Positions 26,304 through 35,787 of a stretch of DNA of 64,000 nucleotides are shown here, piece after piece. The stretch is from Pseudonocardiales bacterium (GTDB lineage Bacteria > Actinomycetota > Actinomycetes > Mycobacteriales > Pseudonocardiaceae). The position numbers were made by a program, and so were the translations under genes. The notes below the pieces were generated by a model that saw nothing but the letters and a program-made list of their open reading frames with translations, did no database searches and was not told where the DNA came from. Within the stretch, counting starts at the first letter, position 1. The number at the start of each line of letters is the position of its first letter. Where the stretch lies: the NCBI GenBank assembly GCA_019243635.1, contig JAFAUB010000134.1, positions 1 to 64,000 of the forward strand. Direction: 5' to 3'.

Positions 26304-28678
26304 CACGACACCTTCAGCTGCGTGGTGGGCGGGTCGATCAGCCGCGGGCCGGCGCTGTCCTCCAGGAAGCACCGGACCCAGTAGGGCCTGCGCACTCGCG
26401 GGAGCTCGGCGCGCAGCGCGACCTCATGGCCCGCCGCGAGGTCCAGCCCGCTGCGCAGCACCACCCGCCCGTCGGTCGGGCGGCGCGGCATCACCGGGCC
26501 TGGAGCCACCACCACCAGCACCACCGCGTGGCCCACCGGCTGGGTCGCGGTCAGCCGCACCCGCACGGTCCCACCACCGATCAGCGGCCGGCGCACCATG
26601 TCGACGGTGTAGCTCACGGCGGGCGGGAGGTCGGCGACGGTGAGCTCCGCCGCCTCCGACAGGCGCTCTGCACCCCCGGCGGCCACCACGCTGCGCACCT
26701 GCACGTCGAGCCGGTCCGGCCCGGCGCGGATCCGGCAGCCACCCGCGTCCAGATACCGCTGTCTGGTCAGGCGATACCGTCCGGAGTCGGTGGGGGTGCG
26801 CCAGCGGACCTCGACCGTGCCCGCCTGCTCCGGCCATGACCAGGACAGCACCACCTCCGGACCCAGCCGCTGGTGTCGAAGGCCGGTCACCGGCAGCGCC
26901 GGTCCGCGGCTGGTCGCCCTGGCCACCACGGCGGCCGAGCGCGCCTCGCTGCCGTCGCTACGCAGGTAGCGGGCGACGAGCGTGTAGACGTGGTCGGCAC
27001 CGTCATCGCCGTCGGTGCCGACGCCGTCGCGGAACGTGGTCGTGCTCGCGGTGGGTACGGCGATACCCGTGAGGCCGGCGCCCCGGTGTACCTCGACGGC
27101 CAGCACATCGGGGTTGACCTGCCAGTGACCCTCGACCGAGCCCTGCTCGGCGGTCAACCGCACGTTGTGCACCGGTGGGAGGACCTCGCTCGACACCCCG
27201 GCCGGGCGCGACCAGACACCTTCCTCCGTGGCGGCGAACACCGCGTAGCCGACAAGGTGGCCGGCGGGTGCCCTCGGGTCGACGAGCACCGTCGCGGCCT
27301 CGCCCCCGACCAGGGGGTTCACGAGCACGGTGCCGTCGTCCGGGTCGGCGGGCACCCGCCCTCGCCGGCGGACCACCCGGTAGCGGGTGTCCTCGCCGTG
27401 GCTGGCCGGTGCCCGCCAGGACACCCGGACGCCGACGCCTTCGAGCCGCGCGGACACCTCCAGCACCGGCGGCGGCGGGATCCTGCCCAGCTCACCGGCG
27501 ATGTCCTCGTCGTCGGTGGCCAGCACCGCCGCCTGGCGCAGCCGGTGGCGCGCATCGGCCTCGTCACCGGTACGCAACGACTCGTGCGCGCCCTCCCGAA
27601 GCCGGCGTACCTGGTCGGCGTGCCGGCGCACCTGGTCCTTCGCCGCGGTCGCCTCCTCGGGATCGGTGAGGGCCGCCAGGGCCTGCTGGGCGGCGATCAG
27701 CCGCCCCTGCGCGAGCAGCTCCGTGATCGTGCGGAGATCGGTCGCCGGGCTGGTCACGGTCTCGTGGAGCACGCTGAACACGGCTTGGCGCGCTTCCGCC
27801 GGATCCAGCCGAGCCTGGTGCAGCTGGGTGAGCAGCGCGGTTGGCGGCGCTCCTTGCCGGTGATGCTCGCGGACGTCGTCCAGCAGATGGAACAATGTCA
27901 GCTTACGCAGGTCGAGGGCCGCCTTGGCCGCGCCGCTGAGGATGCCGAGCGCCTCTCGGGCGGCCTGGTTGCCCGACCGCTTGTTCTCCCGCGCCGTCGC
28001 CGAGTCGACCGCCTTTCCAGTGAGCCCCTCCGGCTGCCCGGGCGTGCAGCGAAACGACTCGAGGATCGCGAAACCGGTGAGCCGCCCGTGCAGCAGCTCC
28101 GCGATGGTGGCCACCTGCGCGTCGGCGAGCTGGGTGCGCAGCGCGCGGTAGACCGTGGGCGGCAGCCCGCTGGAGCGGGGGAGCTCGGTGGGTGTGCTGA
28201 CCGAGACGCCCGCCTTGCGCAGAGCGTGCGCCGCCTCGTCCGGGGCGAGTGCGGCGGAGGTGGCCCGCATGGTGGCCGCCAGCTGACCGTCCGTGATCAG
28301 CCCGAGCTCACCGAAGCTGGTGCGCAGCGTGGCCGCCAGCTCGTCGATCTCGCCCTGCCGAGCGCCCGCTCTGGCCTGCTGGTGGCGCCGCCACCAGCCG
28401 ATCGTGCCCAGCTGGGCGCCGTGCGTCCGCTTGAGCTCCTCGTCGGCCCGCAGGAACGCCTTGTAGAGGTTCTGCGTCCGGGGTGACTTGCCGGTGGACT
28501 GCGCGCCCTTGTTCCAGTGTGACCTGACCGCCGCCAGCCGCTGGGCCAGCTCCGCATCGGACATCCCGGGCTCGACCGCGTAGCGCGAGAGGAGGTCGTC
28601 CGGCAGCTTCCCTCCTGTCCATTGCCGCAGCGGCTTGATGACGGCCGTCTCGTATGCCTGGGGGTCGAATCGGGACAT
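26303..28678 (-). CDS. Large helical and Fn3-repeat protein of the Hsp70-GTPase operon
   Basis: The 791-aa protein has an N-terminal alpha-helical half (about 1-400) rich in charged residues and Ala/Leu (FDPQAYETAVIKPLRQWTGG; RTQNLYKAFLRADEEL). The C-terminal half contains three or more fibronectin-III-like beta domains (RVSWRAPASHGEDTRYRVVR; VLSWSWPEQAGTVEVRW). No catalytic motif is visible. Proteins of this build accompany accessory Hsp70s in actinomycetes and may act as a scaffold or client adaptor. Start and stop both overlap neighbours as TGATG. The precise family name is not recalled with certainty. Confidence 0.7.
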   Translation of the reverse strand: MSRFDPQAYETAVIKPLRQWTGGKLPDDLLSRYAVEPGMSDAELAQRLAAVRSHWNKGAQSTGKSPRTQNLYKAFLRADEELKRTHGAQLGTIGWWRRHQQARAGARQGEIDELAATLRTSFGELGLITDGQLAATMRATSAALAPDEAAHALRKAGVSVSTPTELPRSSGLPPTVYRALRTQLADAQVATIAELLHGRLTGFAILESFRCTPGQPEGLTGKAVDSATARENKRSGNQAAREALGILSGAAKAALDLRKLTLFHLLDDVREHHRQGAPPTALLTQLHQARLDPAEARQAVFSVLHETVTSPATDLRTITELLAQGRLIAAQQALAALTDPEEATAAKDQVRRHADQVRRLREGAHESLRTGDEADARHRLRQAAVLATDDEDIAGELGRIPPPPVLEVSARLEGVGVRVSWRAPASHGEDTRYRVVRRRGRVPADPDDGTVLVNPLVGGEAATVLVDPRAPAGHLVGYAVFAATEEGVWSRPAGVSSEVLPPVHNVRLTAEQGSVEGHWQVNPDVLAVEVHRGAGLTGIAVPTASTTTFRDGVGTDGDDGADHVYTLVARYLRSDGSEARSAAVVARATSRGPALPVTGLRHQRLGPEVVLSWSWPEQAGTVEVRWRTPTDSGRYRLTRQRYLDAGGCRIRAGPDRLDVQVRSVVAAGGAERLSEAAELTVADLPPAVSYTVDMVRRPLIGGGTVRVRLTATQPVGHAVVLVVVAPGPVMPRRPTDGRVVLRSGLDLAAGHEVALRAELPRVRRPYWVRCFLEDSAGPRLIDPPTTQLKVS

Positions 28679-30351
28679 CAGCTGGAGACCGTGATCCCGG
28701 AGACTATCTTCGTGGCCTCCTCGACCTGCTCGGCGCTGAGCACACCGACCCGGACCTCGACCGTCAGGTCGTTGCCGGTGGAGCGCTCGGTCGCGGTCAG
28801 GGTCAGCAAGCCCTCGGTGTCGACCCGGAGCGCGATGTCCACCGGAGATCCGGCGGGCAGCGCCGGCGGGCAGGTGATGGAGCCGCGCCCATCGTTGAGC
28901 GCCTTGTTCTCGGCCAGGTCCGGGCCCGCCACCACACCGGACTGCTCGTAGAGCTCGATCTGGACCTCGCGCTGGCCGTCCAGCAGCGTGGCCACCTCAA
29001 GCTCGCGGACCCCGGTGGGCAGCGTGTCGTTCGCATGCACCAGGTGCTGGACGTAGTGCTGGAGCGGCTTGCGGCGCCAGCCCGGGTCTGTGGTGTTCAC
29101 CAGCTTCACGCCGAACGCCTTGGGCAGCACGGTGCGGGTCTCCTTGGCGGCCAGGCCCTCCAGGGTGGTCGTGGCGATGCCGGTCCGCGCGGCCACCTCC
29201 TCGACCGCCTCCGTGACGCGTGACCGGGCGTCAGAGGCGGAAGCGGCCTGCCGGCGGGCGGTCTCCAGCTCCCGGTGCACCACGCGCCCCAGCGCGTAGA
29301 GGGCCGCGCCCTTGGCCACCGCGAGCTCGGGGTCGTGCAGTCTGGGTTCCCAGCCGAACTCGGCGCGAAGTCGCCGCGCCACTGCGGGCATCCTCGTGGA
29401 GCCGCCGACCAGAAGGACATCCTCGACGGTCGCGCCGGGCGACTTCTCCTCCAGCGTCACCAGGGTGCGCCGGACGATCTCGATGGTCTTGTCCAGCAGG
29501 TCCTCGGTCACGGCCTCGAACTCGGCCCGGCTCACCTCCACCCGGGTGGCCGCACCCGCGCCGCGCAGCGGCACCGGCCTGGACTCCGCCCGGGACAGCT
29601 GCTTCTTGGTGTCCTCCGCCACGATGGCCACCGACTGCAGGAACTCCTCGTCGTCCTCGACGTCGGTGCCCGGCCCGACCTGGTCGCGGAACTTCGCCAG
29701 CAGGACGTCCCGCAGCCGGGCGTCCCAGTCCGCGCCGCCGAGGTGGTCGTCGCCGTCGGTGCAGACCACGACGATCTCGTCCTCGGCCACCCGGATCACC
29801 GTGGTGTCGAAGGTGCCGCCACCGAGGTCGTAGACGAGGATCGTCCTGCTCTGCGCGCCGGTGGTCGCCTCGTAGTGCAGCGCGGCGGCGACCGGCTCGG
29901 GCACGATGCCGATCACGTCGAGCCCGGCGATCCTCCCGGCGTTCTTGGTCGCGTCCCGCTCGAGCATGCCGAAGTAGGCGGGCACCGTGATGACGACCTT
30001 GGACACCTCGCTGCGGGTGTGCTCGGCGGCATCCCGGGCCAGTTGCTTGAGGATCAGCGCGGAGATCGACTCCGGGGTGTAGGTGACGTCGTCGAACTCG
30101 AAGGTGGCCTCGGTACCCATCTGTCGCTTGATCAGCGACACCACCCGGTCCGGGTAGGTGACCGCCGAGTTCTTGGCGACCGAGCCGACCACCACATTGG
30201 ACTCGTTCTCGAAGAAGACCACTGACGGCGTGGTCTCCAGGCTGTCGACGTTGCGGCACACCGCCGGTTGGCCGGTCTCGGTGACGTAGGCGACCGCCGA
30301 GTAGGTCGTGCCCAGGTCGATGCCGAACACCCGCAGGTTCTGGTCAGACAT
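28678..30351 (-). CDS. Accessory Hsp70 (DnaK-like) lacking the lid
   Basis: The 557-aa protein has a full Hsp70 ATPase domain: phosphate-1 GIDLGTTYS (10-18), VITVPAYFG, EPVAAALHYEA, phosphate-2 VYDLGGGTFDTT and adenosine motif LLVGGSTRMPAV. A beta-type substrate-binding domain (GVKLVNTTDPG; SPVDIALRVDTEGLLTLTAT) follows. It stops where the helical lid of housekeeping DnaK (about 630 aa) would begin, so it is a specialised, lidless chaperone. An AGGAG precedes the ATG, and the gene overlaps the GrpE-like gene by eight bases. It probably regulates assembly or activation of the GTPase module rather than general folding. Confidence 0.88.
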   Translation of the reverse strand: MSDQNLRVFGIDLGTTYSAVAYVTETGQPAVCRNVDSLETTPSVVFFENESNVVVGSVAKNSAVTYPDRVVSLIKRQMGTEATFEFDDVTYTPESISALILKQLARDAAEHTRSEVSKVVITVPAYFGMLERDATKNAGRIAGLDVIGIVPEPVAAALHYEATTGAQSRTILVYDLGGGTFDTTVIRVAEDEIVVVCTDGDDHLGGADWDARLRDVLLAKFRDQVGPGTDVEDDEEFLQSVAIVAEDTKKQLSRAESRPVPLRGAGAATRVEVSRAEFEAVTEDLLDKTIEIVRRTLVTLEEKSPGATVEDVLLVGGSTRMPAVARRLRAEFGWEPRLHDPELAVAKGAALYALGRVVHRELETARRQAASASDARSRVTEAVEEVAARTGIATTTLEGLAAKETRTVLPKAFGVKLVNTTDPGWRRKPLQHYVQHLVHANDTLPTGVRELEVATLLDGQREVQIELYEQSGVVAGPDLAENKALNDGRGSITCPPALPAGSPVDIALRVDTEGLLTLTATERSTGNDLTVEVRVGVLSAEQVEEATKIVSGITVSS

Positions 30352-31051
30352 CCGCGTTGTTCTCCTGTCGTTCGCTGCGGTTCGCTTCAGCGGCCCCGAC
30401 CGGGGCGGGCGGTGTCCAGCGTCGCACGTGCACGCGGGCCGGCATGGTGACCCGGTCGGTACTCGTATCGACGTAGCCCTCAGCCACGACCAGCGCGACC
30501 GTGCCGTCCTCGTCGGGGCTTTCGGCGGCGACCAGCGTGACCGCGCGATGCTCTCGGGCGGAGAACCGCGCACCGACCGACGGCCGGATGGGCAGGATCG
30601 CGCACCGCTCCAGCGTCAGCTCCACGCTGAGGGCGAAGGACTCCAGCAGCGCCGCCGCCTGTCTCTGGTCGATCTGGGACAGCGTCGTGGCGTGGTGCAG
30701 CAGATCCGCGCGCAGTCGTTGCAGGTCCGTGACGACCGGGCGCAGCAGCGAGGCCCGTTCGCCCGCCCTGAGGCGCTCGACCTCGGCGTGCAGCTGATCG
30801 ATGACCCGCTCGCGGGCATGGGCCCGCGTATGGTGCGCCCGGACCTGTTCGGCGAGCTCGCTGACCGATCCGGCCAGCGCGGCCACCGGGTCAGGTGGCG
30901 GGTGAGCTGCCGCGTGAGGTTCCGAACCATCCTGTCGTTCCGGATCGCCGGCGGCGTTCCCCGCGCTCTCGCCGGCCGGCCGCGAGGCGGTCTCGACCCC
31001 TTCGGAGTCCCCGTCGTGGACAGGGCCGACGCTGTTCGCCGCCTCGCTCAC
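30344..31051 (-). CDS. GrpE-like nucleotide exchange factor
   Basis: The 235-aa first gene of the operon has an acidic, Pro/Ala-rich N-terminal 55 residues, a long coiled-coil helix (about 57-105; LAEQVRAHHTRAHARERVID) and a compact C-terminal part (RPSVGARFSAREHRAVTLVA; EGYVDTSTDRVTMPARVHV). This is the GrpE layout of dimerising helix followed by a small beta domain contacting Hsp70. It overlaps the Hsp70 gene (ATGTCTGA). The GTG start has a G-rich sequence about eight bases upstream. It would recycle ADP on the dedicated Hsp70. Confidence 0.78.
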   Translation of the reverse strand: MSEAANSVGPVHDGDSEGVETASRPAGESAGNAAGDPERQDGSEPHAAAHPPPDPVAALAGSVSELAEQVRAHHTRAHARERVIDQLHAEVERLRAGERASLLRPVVTDLQRLRADLLHHATTLSQIDQRQAAALLESFALSVELTLERCAILPIRPSVGARFSAREHRAVTLVAAESPDEDGTVALVVAEGYVDTSTDRVTMPARVHVRRWTPPAPVGAAEANRSERQENNADV

Positions 31052-31424
31052 ACAGCCACCCCCTTGACTCCCGTCACCGTCAGGTACATGTCATCGCGGT
31101 CGCGTCGATCCTCGTGACAACGCTGTCACAATTGTTCACCCAACCGGTGTTCGACCGTGCGCCGGCCGGAGCGGATGACGGGTTTCTCGCCCCTGACGTC
31201 GAACTGTCCTATGTGCGGCCGCACTCCGGTAGATGCACGCCCGAGATCGTCAACGATCAAGCTACGGCTGCACCGGGTACCAGTGACATGGTGCCGCCGG
31301 CGCGCGCAGCGCCGCGGTCCTTCAGCGCGGCCTGTCCGGGGTGTTCGCGCGGATCTGGTGAGTGGAGCGCTTGCGCCGTGCTTGCGGATAGGTGGCTCAC
31401 CTCAACGGGTAGAGTCGTCGGTTC
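31052..31424. promoter_or_regulatory. Divergent control region between the GTPase operon and purK, with GTGACA-N4-TGTCAC palindrome
   Basis: This 373-bp gap separates two divergently transcribed operons. At 31114-31129 a perfect 6+6 inverted repeat (GTGACA, 4-base spacer, TGTCAC) lies 63 bp upstream of the GrpE-like start, a plausible operator for the conflict operon. It does not match the HAIR or CIRCE heat-shock elements. No coding frame in the gap was supported. Confidence 0.45.
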
Positions 31425-32633
31425 GTGGATCCTCGCACCGGCTTGCCCGTCGTCGGCATGGTGGGCGCCGGGCAGCTGGCCCGGATGACCCACCAGGCTG
31501 CTGTCGCGCTGGGCCAGTCACTGCGGGTGCTGGCCACCGGTCCGGATGAGCCGGCGGCACTGGTGGCCTCCGATGTGGTCTGTGGCCGGCCCGACGACCT
31601 CGCCGCGCTGCGTCGGTTCGCGGTGGGCTGCGACGTGCTCACCTTCGACCATGAGCACGTCCCCACCGAGCACCTGCGGGCGCTGGTCGCCGAGGGGGTG
31701 CGGGTGTATCCGGGCCCGGACGCGCTGCGTCACGCCCAGGACAAGCTGGTGATGCGCCGGGCGTTGGCTGCACTCGGCGTGCCGGTCCCGCCGTTCCGGG
31801 AGGTGACCCGGCCGAGGGACGCCGTGCTGTTCGGCGCCGAGCATGGCTGGCCGTGTGTGCTCAAGGCGGCCCGCGGCGGCTATGACGGGCGCGGCCTGTG
31901 GATGCTCGCCAGCCCCACCGACGCGCGCCGGATGGTGGCGGAGCTGCTCGCCGCGGGTACCCCGTTGCTGGTCGAGCAGTGCGTGGCGATGCGCGGTGAA
32001 CTGGCCGCGATGGTGGCCCGCTCGCCGTTCGGGCAGGGCGCGGCGTGGCCGGTGGTGCGGACGGTGCAGCGGGACGGGATCTGCGTCGAGGTGCTCGCCC
32101 CGGCACCCGGCCTGGACACCGAGCTCGCGCAGGCCGGCCAGCAGCTGGCGCTGCGGGTGGCGGGGGAGCTGGGAGTGGTCGGCGTACTGGCCGTCGAGCT
32201 GTTCGAGACGCCCGGTGGACGGTTAGTGGTGAACGAGTTGGCGATGCGGCCGCACAACAGCGGGCACTGGAGCATCGAGGGTGCGGTGACGTCCCAGTTC
32301 GAGCAGCATCTGCGGGCAGTGCTGGACTATCCGTTGGGGTCCACCGCGCCGCGCGCCCCGGCGTGCGTGATGGCCAACGTGCTGGGTGCCGGCACCCCGC
32401 CCGTGATGGGCACTGACGAGCGGGTGCACCACCTGATGGCGCGCTACCCGCAGGCGAAGGTGCACCTGTACGCGAAGCCGGAGCGGCCCGGGCGCAAGAT
32501 CGGGCACGTCACGGTGTGCGGTGAGGCGCCGGTGCCGGTGCGCGAGGTGGCGGTCGCCTCGGCGGCCTTCCTGGCCACCGGGACCTGGCCGGACGGCTAC
32601 CCGGTGCACGGGCGGGGGCGGGAGACGGCGTGA
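31425..32633 (+). CDS. purK: 5-(carboxyamino)imidazole ribonucleotide synthase
   Basis: The 402-aa ATP-grasp enzyme of purine synthesis converts AIR, ATP and bicarbonate to N5-CAIR. Visible signatures are [12 protein letters not shown] at the N-terminus, [10 protein letters not shown], the ATP-grasp loop [14 protein letters not shown] and the C-terminal [19 protein letters not shown] 31425 gives a normal N-terminus. The stop overlaps the purE start (GTGA), so the pair is translationally coupled. Confidence 0.95.
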   Translation: MDPRTGLPVVGMVGAGQLARMTHQAAVALGQSLRVLATGPDEPAALVASDVVCGRPDDLAALRRFAVGCDVLTFDHEHVPTEHLRALVAEGVRVYPGPDALRHAQDKLVMRRALAALGVPVPPFREVTRPRDAVLFGAEHGWPCVLKAARGGYDGRGLWMLASPTDARRMVAELLAAGTPLLVEQCVAMRGELAAMVARSPFGQGAAWPVVRTVQRDGICVEVLAPAPGLDTELAQAGQQLALRVAGELGVVGVLAVELFETPGGRLVVNELAMRPHNSGHWSIEGAVTSQFEQHLRAVLDYPLGSTAPRAPACVMANVLGAGTPPVMGTDERVHHLMARYPQAKVHLYAKPERPGRKIGHVTVCGEAPVPVREVAVASAAFLATGTWPDGYPVHGRGRETA

Positions 32634-33130
32634 GCCTGGTCGGTGTGATCATGGGCAGTGACTCGGACTGGCCGGTGATGCGCGCCGCCGCCGGTGCCCT
32701 CGACGAGTTCGGCGTGCGCCACGAGGTGTCGGTGGTCTCCGCGCACCGCACCCCCGCCCGGATGCTCGACTACGCCCGCGACGCCGCGGACCGGGGGCTG
32801 AAGGTGATCATCGCTGGGGCGGGTGGAGCGGCGCACCTGCCCGGGATGGTGGCCTCGGCGACGGTGCTGCCGGTGATCGGGGTTCCGGTGGCGCTGGCGC
32901 ACCTGGACGGGCTGGACTCGCTGCTGTCCATCGTGCAGATGCCCGCCGGGGTGCCGGTCGCGGCGGTGTCGGTCGGCGGGGCGCGCAACGCCGGGCTGCT
33001 CGCGGTCCGCATCCTGGCCGCCTCGGACCCGACACTCGCGCGGCGGGTAGTGGCCTTCCAGCAGGAGCTGGCCCAGCGGGTGCTGGACTCCGACGCCACG
33101 TTGCGCGCCACGCTCGAGGAGGGTCCGTGA
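32630..33130 (+). CDS. purE: N5-carboxyaminoimidazole ribonucleotide mutase
   Basis: The 166-aa class I PurE converts N5-CAIR from PurK into CAIR. Motifs are [13 protein letters not shown] at the N-terminus, VVSAHRTP and [14 protein letters not shown], with full family length. It overlaps purK upstream (GTGA) and the acyl-CoA dehydrogenase gene downstream (GTGA), forming a three-gene operon common in actinomycetes. Confidence 0.96.
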   Translation: MSLVGVIMGSDSDWPVMRAAAGALDEFGVRHEVSVVSAHRTPARMLDYARDAADRGLKVIIAGAGGAAHLPGMVASATVLPVIGVPVALAHLDGLDSLLSIVQMPAGVPVAAVSVGGARNAGLLAVRILAASDPTLARRVVAFQQELAQRVLDSDATLRATLEEGP

Positions 33131-34281
33131 ACCCCGACTTCGGTCTTTACCAGCTCGGTGCGGAGCACGAGGCGCTGCGGGAGACGGTGCGGGCGCTGGC
33201 CGAGAAGGAGATCGCCCCGCACGCCGCGGCGGTCGACGAGCTGGAGCGGTTCCCGCACGAGGCGCACGCCGCGCTGGTGCGCACGGGTTTCCACGCGGTG
33301 CACGTACCCGAGGCCTACGGCGGTCAGGGCGCGGACTCGGTGGCGACCTGCATCGTGATCGAGGAGGTGGCGCGGGTGTGCGCGTCGTCCTCGCTGATCC
33401 CTGCGGTGAACAAGCTGGGCACCATGGGGCTGTTGCTGGCCGGCTCGGAGGGGCTGCGCAAGCAGGTGCTGCCGTCGCTGGCCGCGGGGTCGATGGTGTC
33501 CTACGCGCTGTCCGAGCGGGAGGCGGGCAGTGACGCCGCGGCGATGCGGACGCGGGCCCGCCGTGATGGTGAGTACTGGGTACTCAACGGCACCAAGTGC
33601 TGGATCACCAACGCCGGGCAGTCGAGCTGGTACACCGTGATGGCGGTGACTGACCCGGCCAAGGGTGCCGGCGGGATCAGCGCCTTTGTCGTCCACCAGG
33701 ACGACCCGGGGTTCTCGGTCGGGCCCAAGGAGCGCAAGCTGGGGATCCGGGGCAGCCCGACCCGCGAGATCTCCTTCTCCGACTGCGCGATTCCCGCCGA
33801 CCGGATCATCGGCGAGCCCGGCACCGGGTTCAGGACAGCTCTGGCGACCCTGGACCACACCCGCCCGACGATCGGGGCGCAGGCGGTGGGCATCGCGCAA
33901 GGCGCGGTGGACGCCTCGGTCGCCTACGTCACGCAGCGCAGGCAGTTCGGCAGGCCGATCGCCGACTTTCAGGGTGTCCAGTTCATGCTGGCCGACATGG
34001 CGATGAGAACCGAGGCGGCCCGGCAGCTGGTCTACGTCGCCGCGGCACGCGCCGAACGCGGTGCGGGCGAGCTCGGGTTCATCTCCTCGGCGTCGAAGTG
34101 CTTCGCCTCCGACGTGGCCATGGAGGTCACGACGGACGCGGTGCAGCTTTTCGGTGGGTACGGCTATACCCGGGACTTCCCCGTCGAGCGGATGATGCGC
34201 GACGCGAAAATCACCCAGATCTACGAGGGCACCAACCAGATCCAGCGCCTCGTCATGGCCCGCGCCCTGCTCAAAGGCTAG
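33127..34281 (+). CDS. Acyl-CoA dehydrogenase
   Basis: The 384-aa flavoenzyme oxidises acyl-CoA to the trans-2-enoyl-CoA and passes electrons to ETF. Visible motifs are the FAD-binding [15 protein letters not shown] and the stretch [16 protein letters not shown]. The C-terminal signature reads [20 protein letters not shown], and the catalytic Glu lies in [11 protein letters not shown]. It overlaps purE by four bases. The substrate chain length cannot be read. Its 3' end is the last clearly chromosomal gene before integrase genes begin. Confidence 0.95.
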   Translation: MNPDFGLYQLGAEHEALRETVRALAEKEIAPHAAAVDELERFPHEAHAALVRTGFHAVHVPEAYGGQGADSVATCIVIEEVARVCASSSLIPAVNKLGTMGLLLAGSEGLRKQVLPSLAAGSMVSYALSEREAGSDAAAMRTRARRDGEYWVLNGTKCWITNAGQSSWYTVMAVTDPAKGAGGISAFVVHQDDPGFSVGPKERKLGIRGSPTREISFSDCAIPADRIIGEPGTGFRTALATLDHTRPTIGAQAVGIAQGAVDASVAYVTQRRQFGRPIADFQGVQFMLADMAMRTEAARQLVYVAAARAERGAGELGFISSASKCFASDVAMEVTTDAVQLFGGYGYTRDFPVERMMRDAKITQIYEGTNQIQRLVMARALLKG

Positions 34282-34325
34282 ATCATCGATCTTGACGCCG
34301 GTCCGGTCGCCTCTGGTTTCCATGA

Positions 34326-35549
34326 TCAGGCCGCGTCCAGGCCGTCAGCCGACGTCAGGCCGAACACACCGTCGATCGCCAGTCGCGCTCGCTCGTAGCT
34401 GGAGGGCACGAGGTGTGTGTAGGTCCGCAGGGTGAAACCGGGATCGGAGTGCCCCAGGTACTCGGCCAGCTCCTTGATGGACACGCCCTGCGCCAGCAGC
34501 GTCGAGGCGTAGAAATGCCGTAGCGCGTGCATCCCGTCCGCGCGCTTGCGGTACTTCAGGCCAGCTGCGCGAAACGCGCCCTGCCATACGACCTTGTGAA
34601 ACAAGTCGCCCGTGTACACCCGGCCACCGGAGCCGGTCAGCAGGAGCCGAACCGTGACAGGATCGCCGCCTGGCTCACCCCAGGGCAAGGTGACTTCTGT
34701 CGAAGGGAACGCCCGCTCATGTGCGCGCGTGGCCGCGAGTACCCCGGGCGACAGGGGAACACGCCGCTTCTTACCGCTTTTGGGCGGCGCGAACACCAAC
34801 GTCCGACCAACCACGCGGATCTGACGCTGCACATGCAAGGTCGTACCGTCCTCGTCGGTGTCATCGAGGGACAGGCCGAGAATCTCGCCTTGGCGTAAGC
34901 CGCAGCCCGCGCCGACCGCGCAGACGATCCGAAACCGATCCGGTAGGCCACCCTGGATGGCCCGCAATCGTTCCTCGGGCCACACCACAATGTTGGAACT
35001 GGGGCTGGTCGGCCGCTTGATGCTCTTGCCCCCGCATGGGTTGATCGTGATCAGCTTGTCCTCAACCGCCGAGTCCATGATGGACGACAGCGTGGTGAAC
35101 AGGACCGTCTTGTAGTTCTGGCTGAGCTTCTTCTCGTCCAGTACGCCGAGCCAGTCCCGCACAGTGGCGGTCTTGATCGAGTTGACGGGCAGGTCTCCGA
35201 AGTACGGGTAAATTTGGCTCGTCAGTCGGCTCCGCAAGACCTCCCGAGTCACCCCGTCTGGCGACTGTCCTTTGATCCAGTTCTCGGCCTGCGCCCTGAA
35301 CTTGATCCGACCGGCCCGAGGATCGACGTACTTCCCCTCTCGCTTGCTCGACTCGACCTCAAGCAAGAAGGCTTCGGCCTGCTTCTTGCACCTGTCTGGG
35401 TACATCTTCGATTTCTCGTTGCCGTCCGGGTCGAGGTAGCGGACCTTGTACCGTAGGCCCGTGCCGCACAGGTTGGTCTTGACTCGGATGGCCTTACCGG
35501 TGGCGGGGTCGTTGACGGCCTTGTACCAGCGATCTTGTATGTGTCCCAT
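34326..35549 (-). CDS. Tyrosine-type site-specific integrase
   Basis: The 407-aa phage-type recombinase has an N-terminal arm-binding and SAM-like core-binding region (about 60-170). The catalytic domain has Arg219 (GCGLRQGE), the Lys-containing PPKSGKKRRVPL loop, His341 and Arg344 (HALRH), His367 (LGHSDP) and nucleophile Tyr377 (RTYTHLV). ATG 35549 is chosen; a longer frame upstream overlaps the excisionase gene. The C-terminus lies 44 bp from the acyl-CoA dehydrogenase, the usual position next to an attachment site, but no matching att repeat was found in the window. Confidence 0.93.
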   Translation of the reverse strand: MGHIQDRWYKAVNDPATGKAIRVKTNLCGTGLRYKVRYLDPDGNEKSKMYPDRCKKQAEAFLLEVESSKREGKYVDPRAGRIKFRAQAENWIKGQSPDGVTREVLRSRLTSQIYPYFGDLPVNSIKTATVRDWLGVLDEKKLSQNYKTVLFTTLSSIMDSAVEDKLITINPCGGKSIKRPTSPSSNIVVWPEERLRAIQGGLPDRFRIVCAVGAGCGLRQGEILGLSLDDTDEDGTTLHVQRQIRVVGRTLVFAPPKSGKKRRVPLSPGVLAATRAHERAFPSTEVTLPWGEPGGDPVTVRLLLTGSGGRVYTGDLFHKVVWQGAFRAAGLKYRKRADGMHALRHFYASTLLAQGVSIKELAEYLGHSDPGFTLRTYTHLVPSSYERARLAIDGVFGLTSADGLDAA

Positions 35550-35587
35550 GGCAGTCTTATCCTGTCTGTCGAATTGCCGAAGGATTT

Positions 35588-35773
35588 CTAGGCCGCTTGC
35601 GTCGCCCAGCGTTTGACGACCGCCGGGTCGTATCTCAGGTAACGGCCGACCTTCCGGACTGGCGGTCCCTCGCCGCGCCATTTCCACTGGTAGAGCGTTT
35701 TAACCGGCACGCCGAGATAGGTGGACACGTCTTCGACGCTCCACAGCCGGTCGATCGAGCTCGTCGAGCCCAT
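35588..35773 (-). CDS. Excisionase / MerR-type helix-turn-helix protein
   Basis: The 61-aa DNA-binding protein has the excisionase pattern LWSVEDVSTYLGVPVKTLYQW, KVGRYLRYDPAVVKRW. The ATG at 35773 has AGGGGG about six bases upstream. It lies 38 bp before the tyrosine integrase on the same strand, the classic xis-int pair that sets excision direction. Confidence 0.88.
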   Translation of the reverse strand: MGSTSSIDRLWSVEDVSTYLGVPVKTLYQWKWRGEGPPVRKVGRYLRYDPAVVKRWATQAA

Positions 35774-35787
35774 GTCATTCCCCCTGG

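Noticed and set aside
26873..28486. 537-aa plus-strand frame opposite the Fn3 protein
   Set aside because: Antisense shadow; the leftward operon with start/stop overlaps is the coding strand.
34282..34325. Attachment site for the tyrosine integrase next to the acyl-CoA dehydrogenase
   Set aside because: No tRNA sequence and no matching direct repeat elsewhere in the window was found, so no att site was called.
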